Assembly: GCA_904502055.1 (NCBI GenBank)
Contig: CAJGDZ010000053.1
Span: forward strand, 1 to 10,566
Reading direction: 5' to 3'
Length of the DNA stretch: 10,566 nt
From: an uncultured Clostridia bacterium
GTDB lineage: Bacteria > Bacillota > Clostridia > Oscillospirales > CAG-272
The stretch's first letter is position 1; each line of letters opens with the position of its first letter. Shown here piece by piece: positions 1 through 7,142 of this stretch. Under the pieces are notes generated by a model. That model saw nothing but the letters and a program-made list of their open reading frames with translations, was not told the origin of the DNA and did not search any database. The position numbers and the translations under genes were made by a program.

Positions 1-2250
1 CCCGAGGAAAGAAAGATCCAGCGTTTGTTCCGCAATCCCGAGGTCACGCGTCTGATCAAGCGATGCAATGACTTTGGTGCGGGCGGCGTTTCGGTTGCCA
101 TCGGCGAGCTGGCCGACGGCCTTAGAATCGATCTTGACGCCGTACGCAAGAAGTACGACGGTCTTGACGGTACCGAGCTTGCCATCTCCGAATCGCAGGA
201 AAGAATGGCGGTCGTCGTTGAGGCGAAGGACGCTGAACAATTCATCGCATTTGCCGAGGAAGAAAACCTTGAGGCCTACCTTGTTGCCGTAGTAACAAAG
301 GAAGCCAGAATGGTTATGAGCTGGAAGGGTCAGACCATTGCCGACCTCAGCCGCGAGTTCCTCAATACCAACGGTGCCAACAAGCATACCACCGTTGAGG
401 TCAACGAAAAGGATCTCTCGGTCTTCTCGAGAGCTCTGTATCCCGATCTCCGCACGATGGCGGCAGATCTTAAGACCGCAAGCCGTCGCGGCCTTGTCGA
501 GCGCTTTGACGGCTCGATCGGTGCAGGCTCTGTGCTGATGCCCTTCGGCGGCAAGACCCAGAAGACCCCCGCACAGGCAATGGCGGCGCTTCTTCCCACC
601 CTTCCCGGTCAGAAGACCTCCAGCGCCAGCGTTATGGCTTGGGGACTGGATCCCGATACCATGAGCGTTGACCCCTACACGGGCGCACACGCCGCCGTTT
701 ACAATTCGGTCGCCAAGATCGTGGCGGCAGGTGCCGACTATAAGGACGCGTACCTTACGCTTCAGGAGTTCTTTGAAAAGCTGAAGACCGAGCCGACTCG
801 CTGGGGCAAGCCCTTTGCCGCCCTTCTGGGTGCTATGGACGCTCAGCTGGAGCTGAGCCTTGCTGCCATCGGCGGTAAGGACTCGATGTCGGGAAGCTTC
901 CTGGATAAGGACGTTCCTCCGACGCTGATCTCCTTTGCCATCGCGCCCATCAAGGCCGAAAACGTCATCTCGCCCGAATTTAAGGCAGCCGGACACCCGG
1001 TTTACCTCTTTGCTCCGAAAAACGAAACACCCGACGCCACAATGGCGGCCTGGGAGGAGTTCCACACGCTGTGCACAGCCGGTAAGGTAAAGGCTGCTTG
1101 GGCGGTCGAAAACGGCATCGGCGAGGCGGTTATGAAGATGTCCTTCGGTAACGAGATCGGATTCAAGGCTACGGCAGATACCCAAAACTGGCACAACACT
1201 ATGATGTATGACTTCATTGTGGCCGAGCTTGACGGAGAGATTGAGGTCAAGAACGCGGTCAAGATCGGTGAAACGACCGAAGCGGCCGAGATCGTTCTCG
1301 GCGAGGATAAGGCAACGATCGCCGAGCTTGTTGCACTGAACGAGGCAACGCTTGAGGGCGTATTTGCCACCTTTGTGCCCGAAAAGAAGGTGGATCTTCC
1401 CACCTTTGCCTATACCGAGGGTAAGAGCATTGCTCCTGCTGTAAAGAAAGCGCGTCCGCGCGTTCTCATTCCCGTATTCCCCGGCACAAACTGCGAGTAT
1501 GACTCCGCAAAGGCGATGGAAAATGCGGGTGCTGAGGCGGACATCGTGGTCATTCGTAACCTGACCTCGGAGGACGTTTCCCGTTCGATCGAGATCGTTG
1601 CCGAGAAGATCGCAAATTCGCAGATGATCTTTATCCCCGGCGGCTTCTCGGGCGGTGACGAGCCCGACGGCTCGGCGAAGTTCATCACCTCCTTCTTCCG
1701 CAACCCCGAGATCAAGGAGCAGGTGAGCAACCTTCTTGACAAGCGCGACGGACTCATGTGCGGCATCTGCAACGGCTTCCAGGCACTGATCAAGCTGGGA
1801 CTTGTTCCGTACGGCAAGATCATCGACACCGACGAGAACTGTCCTACGCTCACCTATAACACCATCGGACGTCACCAGTCCAAGCTTGTACGCACGAGAG
1901 TTTGCACCAACAAGTCCCCGTGGTTGGCAGGCACCAAGGTCGGTGAGATCTACACCGTTCCGATCTCGCACGGTGAGGGACGCTTCCTCGCGTCCGACGA
2001 GCTTGTAAAGGAGCTTGCCGCAAACGGACAGATCGCTACGCAGTACGTTGACCTTGACGGCAATCCCACCATGGACACCGCCTTTAACCCCAACGGCTCG
2101 ATCGCCGCGATCGAGGGTATCCTCTCGCCCGACGGACGTGTCATCGGTAAGATGGGCCACTCCGAGCGTATCGGAAAGGATCTGTATCGCAACGTCATCG
2201 GCGAATACGATATGCATCTGTTTGCCTCGGCTGTAAAATATTTTAAGTAA
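1..2250 (+). CDS. purL: Phosphoribosylformylglycinamidine synthase (FGAM synthase), C-terminal part
   Basis: Makes FGAM from FGAR, ATP and glutamine, the fourth step of purine synthesis, in the cytoplasm. The reading frame is open from base 1, so the gene starts outside the window. The in-frame TTG at 25 is not a credible start. About 750 codons are visible; fused PurL enzymes are usually about 1,200-1,300 residues, so the N-terminal 500 or so are missing. Counting codons from base 1, the end of the first AIRS-like half comes first (DFGAGGVSVAIGELADG near codon 23). The second AIRS half follows, with its GGKDSMSG motif at codons 291-298. From about codon 484 there is a PurQ-type class I glutamine amidotransferase domain: PGTNCEYD, then GICNGFQ with nucleophile Cys590, SHGEGRF, and the His720/Glu722 pair in GHSER. 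All glutaminase residues I can identify are intact. The architecture is the single-chain form rather than separate PurS/Q/L. Tandem stops TAA TAG end it, and fhs follows after 12 bases, probably cotranscribed. Confidence 0.96.
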   Translation, partial: PEERKIQRLFRNPEVTRLIKRCNDFGAGGVSVAIGELADGLRIDLDAVRKKYDGLDGTELAISESQERMAVVVEAKDAEQFIAFAEEENLEAYLVAVVTKEARMVMSWKGQTIADLSREFLNTNGANKHTTVEVNEKDLSVFSRALYPDLRTMAADLKTASRRGLVERFDGSIGAGSVLMPFGGKTQKTPAQAMAALLPTLPGQKTSSASVMAWGLDPDTMSVDPYTGAHAAVYNSVAKIVAAGADYKDAYLTLQEFFEKLKTEPTRWGKPFAALLGAMDAQLELSLAAIGGKDSMSGSFLDKDVPPTLISFAIAPIKAENVISPEFKAAGHPVYLFAPKNETPDATMAAWEEFHTLCTAGKVKAAWAVENGIGEAVMKMSFGNEIGFKATADTQNWHNTMMYDFIVAELDGEIEVKNAVKIGETTEAAEIVLGEDKATIAELVALNEATLEGVFATFVPEKKVDLPTFAYTEGKSIAPAVKKARPRVLIPVFPGTNCEYDSAKAMENAGAEADIVVIRNLTSEDVSRSIEIVAEKIANSQMIFIPGGFSGGDEPDGSAKFITSFFRNPEIKEQVSNLLDKRDGLMCGICNGFQALIKLGLVPYGKIIDTDENCPTLTYNTIGRHQSKLVRTRVCTNKSPWLAGTKVGEIYTVPISHGEGRFLASDELVKELAANGQIATQYVDLDGNPTMDTAFNPNGSIAAIEGILSPDGRVIGKMGHSERIGKDLYRNVIGEYDMHLFASAVKYFK

Positions 2251-2262
2251 TAGGAGCACGCC

Positions 2263-3939
2263 ATGAGCTACAAATCGGATATTGAAATTGCACAGGAGTG
2301 CCAAATGAAGCACATCTCCGAGATTGCCAAGAAGGCACACGTCGACCCAAAGTACGTGGAGCAGTACGGCAATTACAAGGCAAAGATCGATCTTTCGCTT
2401 TTGAAGGAATCCGACCGCAAGGACGGAAAGCTTATTCTTGTCACCGCCATTACCCCCACCCCCGCGGGTGAGGGTAAGACCACCACCACCATCGGTCTTG
2501 CCGACGGTCTTTCCCGCATCGGCAAGGACGTAACGGTGGCGCTTCGTGAGCCGTCGTTGGGTCCGGTATTCGGCGTCAAGGGCGGCGCGGCCGGCGGCGG
2601 ATACGCGCAGGTCGTTCCGATGGAGGACATCAACCTGCATTTCACCGGTGACTTCCACGCCATCGGCGCGGCAAACAACCTTCTTGCCGCTATGCTTGAC
2701 AACCACATCCAGCAAGGAAACGCGCTGGGAATCGATCAGAGAAAGATCACCTGGAGGCGCTGCGTGGATATGAATGACCGTCAGCTCCGCCAGGTGGTGG
2801 ACGGTCTTGGCGGAAAGGCCAACGGCGTTCCGCGTGAGGACGGCTTCGACATCACCGTAGCCTCCGAGATCATGGCCGTTCTTTGCCTCTCCTCGTCGAT
2901 CACCGACCTTAAGGAGCGCCTCTCGCGCATCATCGTGGGCTACACCTATGACGATAAGCCCGTAACCTGCGGCGAGCTCAAGGCGGCAGGGGCAATGACA
3001 GCACTTCTGAAGGACGCCCTTAAGCCCAATCTCGTACAGACGCTGGAGGGCACGCCCGCCTTTGTGCACGGCGGTCCCTTTGCCAACATCGCACACGGCT
3101 GTAACTCGGTTATGGCTACGCGTATGGCTCTGAAGATGGGAGACTACGCCATCACCGAGGCCGGCTTTGGTGCCGATCTTGGTGCGGAAAAGTTCCTGGA
3201 CATCAAGTGCCGCATGGCGGGACTTGTTCCGAGTGCCGTCGTTGTGGTGGCAACCGTTCGCGCCCTCAAGATGCACGGAGGACTTCCCAAGACCGAGCTT
3301 GCCACCGAGGATCTCGCGGCGCTGGAGCGCGGCATTCCCAACCTTCTTCGCCACGTTTCCAACATCAAAAACGTATATAAGCTTCCCTGCGTGGTGGCGG
3401 TCAACCGCTTCCCCACCGATACCGATAACGAGATCGATTTTATCATCGACAAGTGCAAGGCGCTGGGCGTAAACACCGTTCTCTCCACCGTCTGGGCAGA
3501 GGGCGGCAAGGGCGGCGAGGCGCTTGCGCGCGAGGTGGTTCGTCTTTGCGAGGAGGAAACGGGTGACTTCACCTATTCTTATGAGCTTGACGGAAGCATT
3601 GAAGAAAAGATCGAGGCGGTTGTTAAAAAGGTCTACGGCGGTGACGGCGTTGCCTTCCTGCCTGCGGCCAAAAAGCAGATCGATACGCTCACCGCGCTTG
3701 GCTTTGCCAACTGCCCCATTTGCATTGCCAAGACACAGTACAGCTTCTCGGACGATCCCACCAAGCTCGGTGCACCCGAGGGCTTTACGGTTACAGTCCG
3801 TAACGTCAAGGTATCTGCCGGTGCCGGCTTCCTTGTGGTGCTGACGGGTGACATTCTCACCATGCCCGGTCTCCCCAAGGTTCCTGCCGCCGAAAAGATT
3901 GACGTCGACGAGAACGGCAAGATCACGGGCTTATTCTGA
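2263..3939 (+). CDS. fhs: Formate--tetrahydrofolate ligase (10-formyl-THF synthetase)
   Basis: ATP-dependent ligation of formate to tetrahydrofolate, giving 10-formyl-THF in the cytoplasm. This cofactor feeds purine synthesis, Met-tRNA formylation and, in acetogens, the methyl branch of the Wood-Ljungdahl pathway. The 558 residues match the usual length of about 556-560. The nucleotide-binding loop PTPAGEGKTTTTIGL is at residues 65-79. The first family signature, GVKGGAAGGGY, is at about 104-114, followed by PMEDINLHFTGD. The second signature, VATVRALKMHGG, is at 329-340. The C-terminus (MPGLPKVPAAEKIDVDENG, then KITGLF) is typical. The ATG at 2263 has a TAGGAG site six bases upstream, overlapping the second stop of purL. 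The gene is last in its unit, with a terminator 11 bases past its stop. Position next to purL suggests supply of formyl groups for purines. Fhs alone does not show acetogenesis, because many non-acetogenic Clostridia carry it. Confidence 0.98.
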   Translation: MSYKSDIEIAQECQMKHISEIAKKAHVDPKYVEQYGNYKAKIDLSLLKESDRKDGKLILVTAITPTPAGEGKTTTTIGLADGLSRIGKDVTVALREPSLGPVFGVKGGAAGGGYAQVVPMEDINLHFTGDFHAIGAANNLLAAMLDNHIQQGNALGIDQRKITWRRCVDMNDRQLRQVVDGLGGKANGVPREDGFDITVASEIMAVLCLSSSITDLKERLSRIIVGYTYDDKPVTCGELKAAGAMTALLKDALKPNLVQTLEGTPAFVHGGPFANIAHGCNSVMATRMALKMGDYAITEAGFGADLGAEKFLDIKCRMAGLVPSAVVVVATVRALKMHGGLPKTELATEDLAALERGIPNLLRHVSNIKNVYKLPCVVAVNRFPTDTDNEIDFIIDKCKALGVNTVLSTVWAEGGKGGEALAREVVRLCEEETGDFTYSYELDGSIEEKIEAVVKKVYGGDGVAFLPAAKKQIDTLTALGFANCPICIAKTQYSFSDDPTKLGAPEGFTVTVRNVKVSAGAGFLVVLTGDILTMPGLPKVPAAEKIDVDENGKITGLF

Positions 3940-3949
3940 TTTTTCATCG

Positions 3950-3989
3950 GAGGCTGTCGTCAAAAGGGGCGACAGCCTCTCCCTTTTTT
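3950..3989 (+). terminator. Intrinsic terminator after fhs
   Basis: A perfect 10-bp stem, GAGGCTGTCG at 3950-3959 with CGACAGCCTC at 3970-3979, encloses a 10-nt loop. After TCCC comes a run of six T (3984-3989). The four bases between stem and T-run make the tail slightly offset, but the structure sits directly after the fhs stop and upstream of a clear promoter, so it probably ends the purL-fhs transcript. The T-run continues into six A, forming a 12-nt palindrome (3984-3995). A further A6/T6 pair (3990-3995 with 4003-4008) could form a weak second hairpin. No T-run suitable for termination on the opposite strand is seen. Confidence 0.85.
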
Positions 3990-4041
3990 AAAAAACATAT
4001 CCTTTTTTGCCATAACACCGTTAAATTCTTTCCAATATCTA

Positions 4042-4070
4042 TTGACAAGAGACTTCTTTTGTGATATCAT
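4042..4070 (+). promoter_or_regulatory. Sigma-A type promoter of the his operon (extended -10)
   Basis: A perfect -35 hexamer TTGACA is at 4042-4047, followed by a 17-bp spacer and TATCAT at 4065-4070, a five-of-six match to TATAAT. TGA at 4062-4064 supplies the TGn extended -10 element. The DNA just upstream (about 4018-4041) is AT-rich and could act as an UP element. The expected transcript start is about 4076-4078, giving a leader of roughly 50 nt before hisZ. This is the only strong promoter I see in the window, and it separates the his operon from purL-fhs. The start site is predicted, not measured. Confidence 0.85.
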
Positions 4071-4075
4071 ATTAC
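4061..4075. promoter_or_regulatory. Candidate operator: imperfect palindrome over the his -10 box
   Basis: GTGATATCATATTAC is a 15-base inverted repeat centred on C4068 with six of seven positions paired; the core TGATATCA (4062-4069) is a perfect palindrome. It covers the -10 element, where a bound repressor would block RNA polymerase. With no T-box present, a DNA-binding repressor is a reasonable way to control the operon; a TrpR/YerC-like HisR has been proposed for his operons in Gram-positive bacteria. I cannot match this sequence to a known motif from memory. A palindrome of this quality can arise by chance in AT-rich DNA, so the call is tentative. Confidence 0.3.
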
Positions 4076-4076
4076 T

Positions 4077-4129
4077 ACGCTAAAGCGTTGAAGTGAAACG
4101 CGTGCTTTTTTAATCACGGAGGACATAGT
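4077..4129 (+). promoter_or_regulatory. Short his leader with alternative small hairpins and strong RBS
   Basis: The predicted leader can fold in mutually exclusive ways. ACGC (4077-4080) pairs with GCGT (4085-4088) around a TAAA loop. Alternatively GCGTT (4085-4089) pairs with AACGC (4097-4101), or AAAGC plus GTT (4082-4089) pairs with AAC and GCTTT (4097-4099 and 4104-4108), leading into six T (4106-4111). The stems are short and the last has a bulge, so attenuation is only a possibility. GGAGGA (4118-4123) is a strong ribosome binding site six bases before the hisZ ATG. The leader is too short for a T-box and lacks a histidine-coding leader peptide. Confidence 0.4.
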
Positions 4130-5227
4130 ATGTCGATCGATTCCACCCTTCTCAAAAGCGAAGAAAAGGTTATTCTCAAGCTTCGCGGACTTTACAGAAA
4201 ATACGGATATACCCATTTTAAAATGAGCAAATTCGAGGAATACGACCTGTACGCCACCAACAAGGAATTTTTGGTGTCGGACAGCGTCATTACCTTTACC
4301 GATACCAGCGGCAAGCTGATGGCTCTCAAGCCTGACGTTACGCTCTCCATCGTCAAGAATTCGGCGGACGTGACGGGGCTTGTCAACCGTTTTTATTACA
4401 ATGAAAACGTCTACCGCATTTCGGATAAAACCCACCACTATAAGGAAATTATGCAGACGGGCCTTGAGTGCATCGGCGACCTTACGCCCTACCACTTTTG
4501 CGAGGTCGTGCGCCTGGCGGCTATGAGCCTTGGTGCCATCTCCGAGGGCTCGGTGCTCAACGTCTCACACCTTGGCGTCATTTCGGCGGCACTGGACGGA
4601 CAGGAGTTCGGCGTGGGACGCGGCGAGCTTCTCTCCTGCATCGAAAACAAAAACACGGGCGGTGTTCGTGCGCTTTGCGAGCAGTATGACATCGGCCCTG
4701 CGCGCACCGCCTTTCTTGAGGCGCTTACCGCGGCTTACGGTGAGCCGAAGGAGGTGCTGGCCACCCTTCGTACAAAGACCAAGGAGAAAAAGATTCTTGC
4801 CGCGCTTGAGGAGTTTGAAAGCATTCTCGCGCTTTGCGGCGAGATCGATGGCGTTCGCCTTTCGGTAGACTTCTCTCTGGTCAGCGATATGAATTACTAC
4901 AACGGTCTTACCTTCTGCGGCTACGTAAAGGACGTTCCTACGAGCGTGCTTCGCGGCGGTCAGTACGACAAGCTGATGGAAAAGATGGGCAAGACCTCAC
5001 GCGCCATAGGCTTTGCCGTATACCTTGACCTTCTTGAGCGTCTCGAAAAGAAAAGCGAATATGACGTGGACGTGCTTCTCCTTGTTTCCGAGAGCACGCC
5101 GACCGATGCCATTCTGAAGGAGACCGCGGCGCTGATCGCGGAGGGAAAAACCGTTTCGGTGCAGACAAGAACGCCCGAAAAGCTGAGATACAAGCAAACA
5201 AAAACACTCGGAAAGGAGAGCCTGTGA
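4130..5227 (+). CDS. hisZ: ATP phosphoribosyltransferase regulatory subunit (HisRS-like)
   Basis: HisZ is a catalytically inactive relative of histidyl-tRNA synthetase. It forms a hetero-octamer with short HisG and is needed for its activity and for feedback inhibition by histidine. The 365 residues show the class II synthetase fold: LKPDVTLSIVKN (67-78), RFYYNENVYR followed by HHYKEIMQTGLECIG (87-116), the histidine-pocket-like YYNGLTFCGYV (256-266) and LRGGQYDKLM (274-283). The motif 3 region reads RAIGFAVYLDLL (291-302), where true HisRS has GLERL; the conserved Arg is absent, which fits a non-aminoacylating protein. Residues 310-365 resemble the start of an anticodon-binding domain but stop short of a full one. 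First gene of the operon, with its own strong RBS. Its stop overlaps hisG by one base (TGATG), and its partner being the short HisG supports the call. A genuine hisS is unlikely because of length, motif 3 and context. Confidence 0.95.
   Translation: MSIDSTLLKSEEKVILKLRGLYRKYGYTHFKMSKFEEYDLYATNKEFLVSDSVITFTDTSGKLMALKPDVTLSIVKNSADVTGLVNRFYYNENVYRISDKTHHYKEIMQTGLECIGDLTPYHFCEVVRLAAMSLGAISEGSVLNVSHLGVISAALDGQEFGVGRGELLSCIENKNTGGVRALCEQYDIGPARTAFLEALTAAYGEPKEVLATLRTKTKEKKILAALEEFESILALCGEIDGVRLSVDFSLVSDMNYYNGLTFCGYVKDVPTSVLRGGQYDKLMEKMGKTSRAIGFAVYLDLLERLEKKSEYDVDVLLLVSESTPTDAILKETAALIAEGKTVSVQTRTPEKLRYKQTKTLGKESL
5212..5218 (+). promoter_or_regulatory. RBS deciding the hisG start
   Basis: AAAGGAG lies within the end of hisZ. 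It is eight bases before the ATG at 5227 and five before the GTG at 5224. The spacing and codon type favour ATG 5227, which gives a TGATG stop-start junction; GTG 5224 would add one residue and a four-base overlap. Confidence 0.7.
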
Positions 5228-5865
5228 TGGGACAAATGCTTCAGATCGCCCTGCCTAAGGGCAGGCTTGGCGAAAAGGTGTTCAAAATGTTTGCCGCCGC
5301 AGGCTTTGATTGCCCCGAGGCACTTGAGGATACACGAAAGCTGATCTTTGAAAACGCCGAGGCAGGCGTTTGCTTCTTTTGGGTCAAGCCCTCGGACGTA
5401 GCTATTTACGTCGAACGCGGCGCGGCCGACGTCGGCGTTGTGGGAAAGGACATTTTGATGGAATACAAGCCGGAGCTGTTCGAGCTTCTGGATCTTGAGG
5501 TGGGCAAATGCCGTCTGGCCGTGGCCGGCAAAAAGGGCTTTTACGATTCCACCGAGCACACGCTCCGCGTGGCCACCAAATTCCCAAGCATAACGATGGA
5601 ATACTACGGCAAAAAATGCCGTGACATTGACATCATCAAGCTCAACGGCTCGATCGAGCTGGCCCCCATTCTGGGGCTTTCCGACGTCATTCTGGATATT
5701 GTGGAGACCGGAAAGACGCTTTTGGAAAACGATCTCGAGCCCTTTGAGACCGTGGCCGAGGTCAGCGCACGCCTTGTGGCCAATCGCTCGGCGTTTCAGT
5801 TTAAAAACAAGGAGATCCAAAGACTCCTTGAAGGACTCAAAGCACAGGTGGAGGCAAAAAGATGA
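5227..5865 (+). CDS. hisG: ATP phosphoribosyltransferase, short-form catalytic subunit
   Basis: Catalyses the first committed step of histidine synthesis: ATP plus PRPP gives phosphoribosyl-ATP and pyrophosphate. With start ATG 5227 it is 212 residues, the short HisG_S form. It lacks the C-terminal ACT-like regulatory domain of long HisG and therefore depends on HisZ, encoded just upstream. Visible motifs are IALPKGRLG (7-15), ADVGVVGKDILME (67-79), ATKFP (116-120), and the family signature from E144 to L165, including DIVETGKTL, which forms the PRPP-binding loop. All are intact. An alternative GTG start at 5224 adds one residue, and a third possible ATG lies at 5236. The stop overlaps the hisD start by four bases (ATGA), implying coupled translation. 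Histidine feedback inhibition is expected through HisZ, from family knowledge. Confidence 0.97.
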   Translation: MGQMLQIALPKGRLGEKVFKMFAAAGFDCPEALEDTRKLIFENAEAGVCFFWVKPSDVAIYVERGAADVGVVGKDILMEYKPELFELLDLEVGKCRLAVAGKKGFYDSTEHTLRVATKFPSITMEYYGKKCRDIDIIKLNGSIELAPILGLSDVILDIVETGKTLLENDLEPFETVAEVSARLVANRSAFQFKNKEIQRLLEGLKAQVEAKR

Positions 5866-7142
5866 TCCGCATACTTGATTATAAGCAAATGGAAAACAAG
5901 GAGATCTTCGCGCGCATGGCGCCTAAAAGTCAGGTAGAGGACGTTGTATCGGAGATCCTGGAGGACGTAAAAAACAATGGCGACGAGGCACTTTTCCGCT
6001 ACTGCGAAAAATTTGACCGTGCCAAGCTCACCTCGCTTGAGGTCACAGATGCGGAATTCGAGGAGGCAATGGCAAAGGTCGACGCCGACTTCATTCGCAT
6101 TCTGAAGGAGGCCGCCGCCAACATTCACCGCTTCCACAGCGCACAAAAGCGCGAGGGCTTCACCTTAAAAAGCGAAAACGGCGTCATCGTCGGTCAGCGC
6201 ATCCTTCCCATCGAAAAGGCCGGTCTTTACGTACCCGGCGGCACCGCCGCTTATCCCTCGACCGTCCTTATGGACAGCATTCCCGCCAAGATCGCGGGAT
6301 GCCGTGAGATCGTAATGGTCACGCCCCCAAGTGCGGACGGCAAGATCGCCGCTCCCATTCTGGCGGCGGCAAGGATCGCAGGTGTAGACCGCGTGTTCAA
6401 GATCGGCGGTGCACAGGCAATCGCCGCTCTGGCATACGGCACCGAGAGCGTGCCGCGCGTGGACAAGATCGTCGGCCCCGGCAACGCCTTTGTGGCAGAA
6501 GCCAAAAAGCAGGTGTTTGGACAGGTGTCCATCGATATGATCGCAGGACCAAGTGAGATTTTGGTCATTGCCGACGGCAAGGCAAGCGCCAAAAACGTGG
6601 CGGCCGACCTTCTCTCGCAAGCCGAGCACGACAAGCTGGCCAGCGCGGTTCTGGTTACCGACAGCGGCGAGCTGGCTCTGGCCGTCCGAGACGAGCTTGA
6701 GCGTCAGATCCCACTTTTGGAACGCGCAGAGATCGCACGCGCCTCGATCGAGAACGCGGGCAAGATCCTTGTGGTCGCGTCGATCGACGAGGCCATTGAG
6801 ATGGCCAATGCCCTGGCCCCCGAGCACCTGGAGCTTTGCCTGGATAACCCCTTTGATTATCTGGACAAGGTACAAAACGCCGGCTCGGTCTTTCTCGGCC
6901 GAAGCTGCCCCGAAGCGCTTGGTGACTACTATGCAGGCCCCAACCACACGCTTCCCACCAGCGGAACGGCACGCTTTTCCAGCCCGCTCTCGGTGGACGA
7001 TTTTATCAAGAAATCCCAGTTTATCTACTACCCCGACGACGCTTTTCGTGCGGTAGCGAATGACGTGGACCGCTTTGCGCGTGAGGAGGGACTCACGGCG
7101 CACGGACGAAGCGCAACCATACGTCTGGAGGACAAAACATGA
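5862..7142 (+). CDS. hisD: Histidinol dehydrogenase
   Basis: Zinc enzyme that carries out the last two steps of the pathway, oxidising L-histidinol through histidinal to L-histidine with two NAD+. Length of 426 is normal for the family (about 420-440). The expected zinc ligands are all present: Gln253 and His256 in SQAEHD, Asp355 in ALGDYYAG, and His414 in LTAHGRS. The catalytic Glu/His pair is Glu321-His322 in APEHLEL. Other conserved stretches are GLYVPGGTAAYPSTVLM (121-137), KIGGAQAIAALAYGTESV (180-197), VDKIVGPGN (200-208) and IDMIAGPSEI (224-233). The ATG at 5862 has GGAGG seven bases upstream and overlaps the hisG stop by four bases; hisC in turn starts within its stop. Placement of this late-acting enzyme third in the operon is common in Firmicutes. 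No oddities seen. Confidence 0.98.
   Translation: MIRILDYKQMENKEIFARMAPKSQVEDVVSEILEDVKNNGDEALFRYCEKFDRAKLTSLEVTDAEFEEAMAKVDADFIRILKEAAANIHRFHSAQKREGFTLKSENGVIVGQRILPIEKAGLYVPGGTAAYPSTVLMDSIPAKIAGCREIVMVTPPSADGKIAAPILAAARIAGVDRVFKIGGAQAIAALAYGTESVPRVDKIVGPGNAFVAEAKKQVFGQVSIDMIAGPSEILVIADGKASAKNVAADLLSQAEHDKLASAVLVTDSGELALAVRDELERQIPLLERAEIARASIENAGKILVVASIDEAIEMANALAPEHLELCLDNPFDYLDKVQNAGSVFLGRSCPEALGDYYAGPNHTLPTSGTARFSSPLSVDDFIKKSQFIYYPDDAFRAVANDVDRFAREEGLTAHGRSATIRLEDKT

Noticed and set aside
25..27. TTG as a start codon for purL
   Set aside because: The frame is open to base 1, and the protein begins in the middle of the conserved AIRS-like domain, so the true start is outside the window.
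4093..4113. Six-codon GTG...TAA reading frame in the his leader
   Set aside because: It has no histidine codons and no ribosome binding site, so it does not look like an attenuator peptide.
4130..5227. Histidyl-tRNA synthetase (hisS) instead of hisZ
   Set aside because: The motif 3 Arg is absent, the anticodon-binding domain is incomplete, and the gene pairs with a short HisG in a his operon.
4960..5820. 286-codon open frame on the minus strand across the hisZ/hisG junction
   Set aside because: Antisense to two well-supported genes, with no family resemblance. A shadow of codon bias.
6165..7103. 312-codon open frame on the minus strand inside hisD
   Set aside because: It lies opposite a fully conserved gene, has no recognisable domain, and is explained by the GC-rich codon bias of hisD, which removes stops from the opposite frame.
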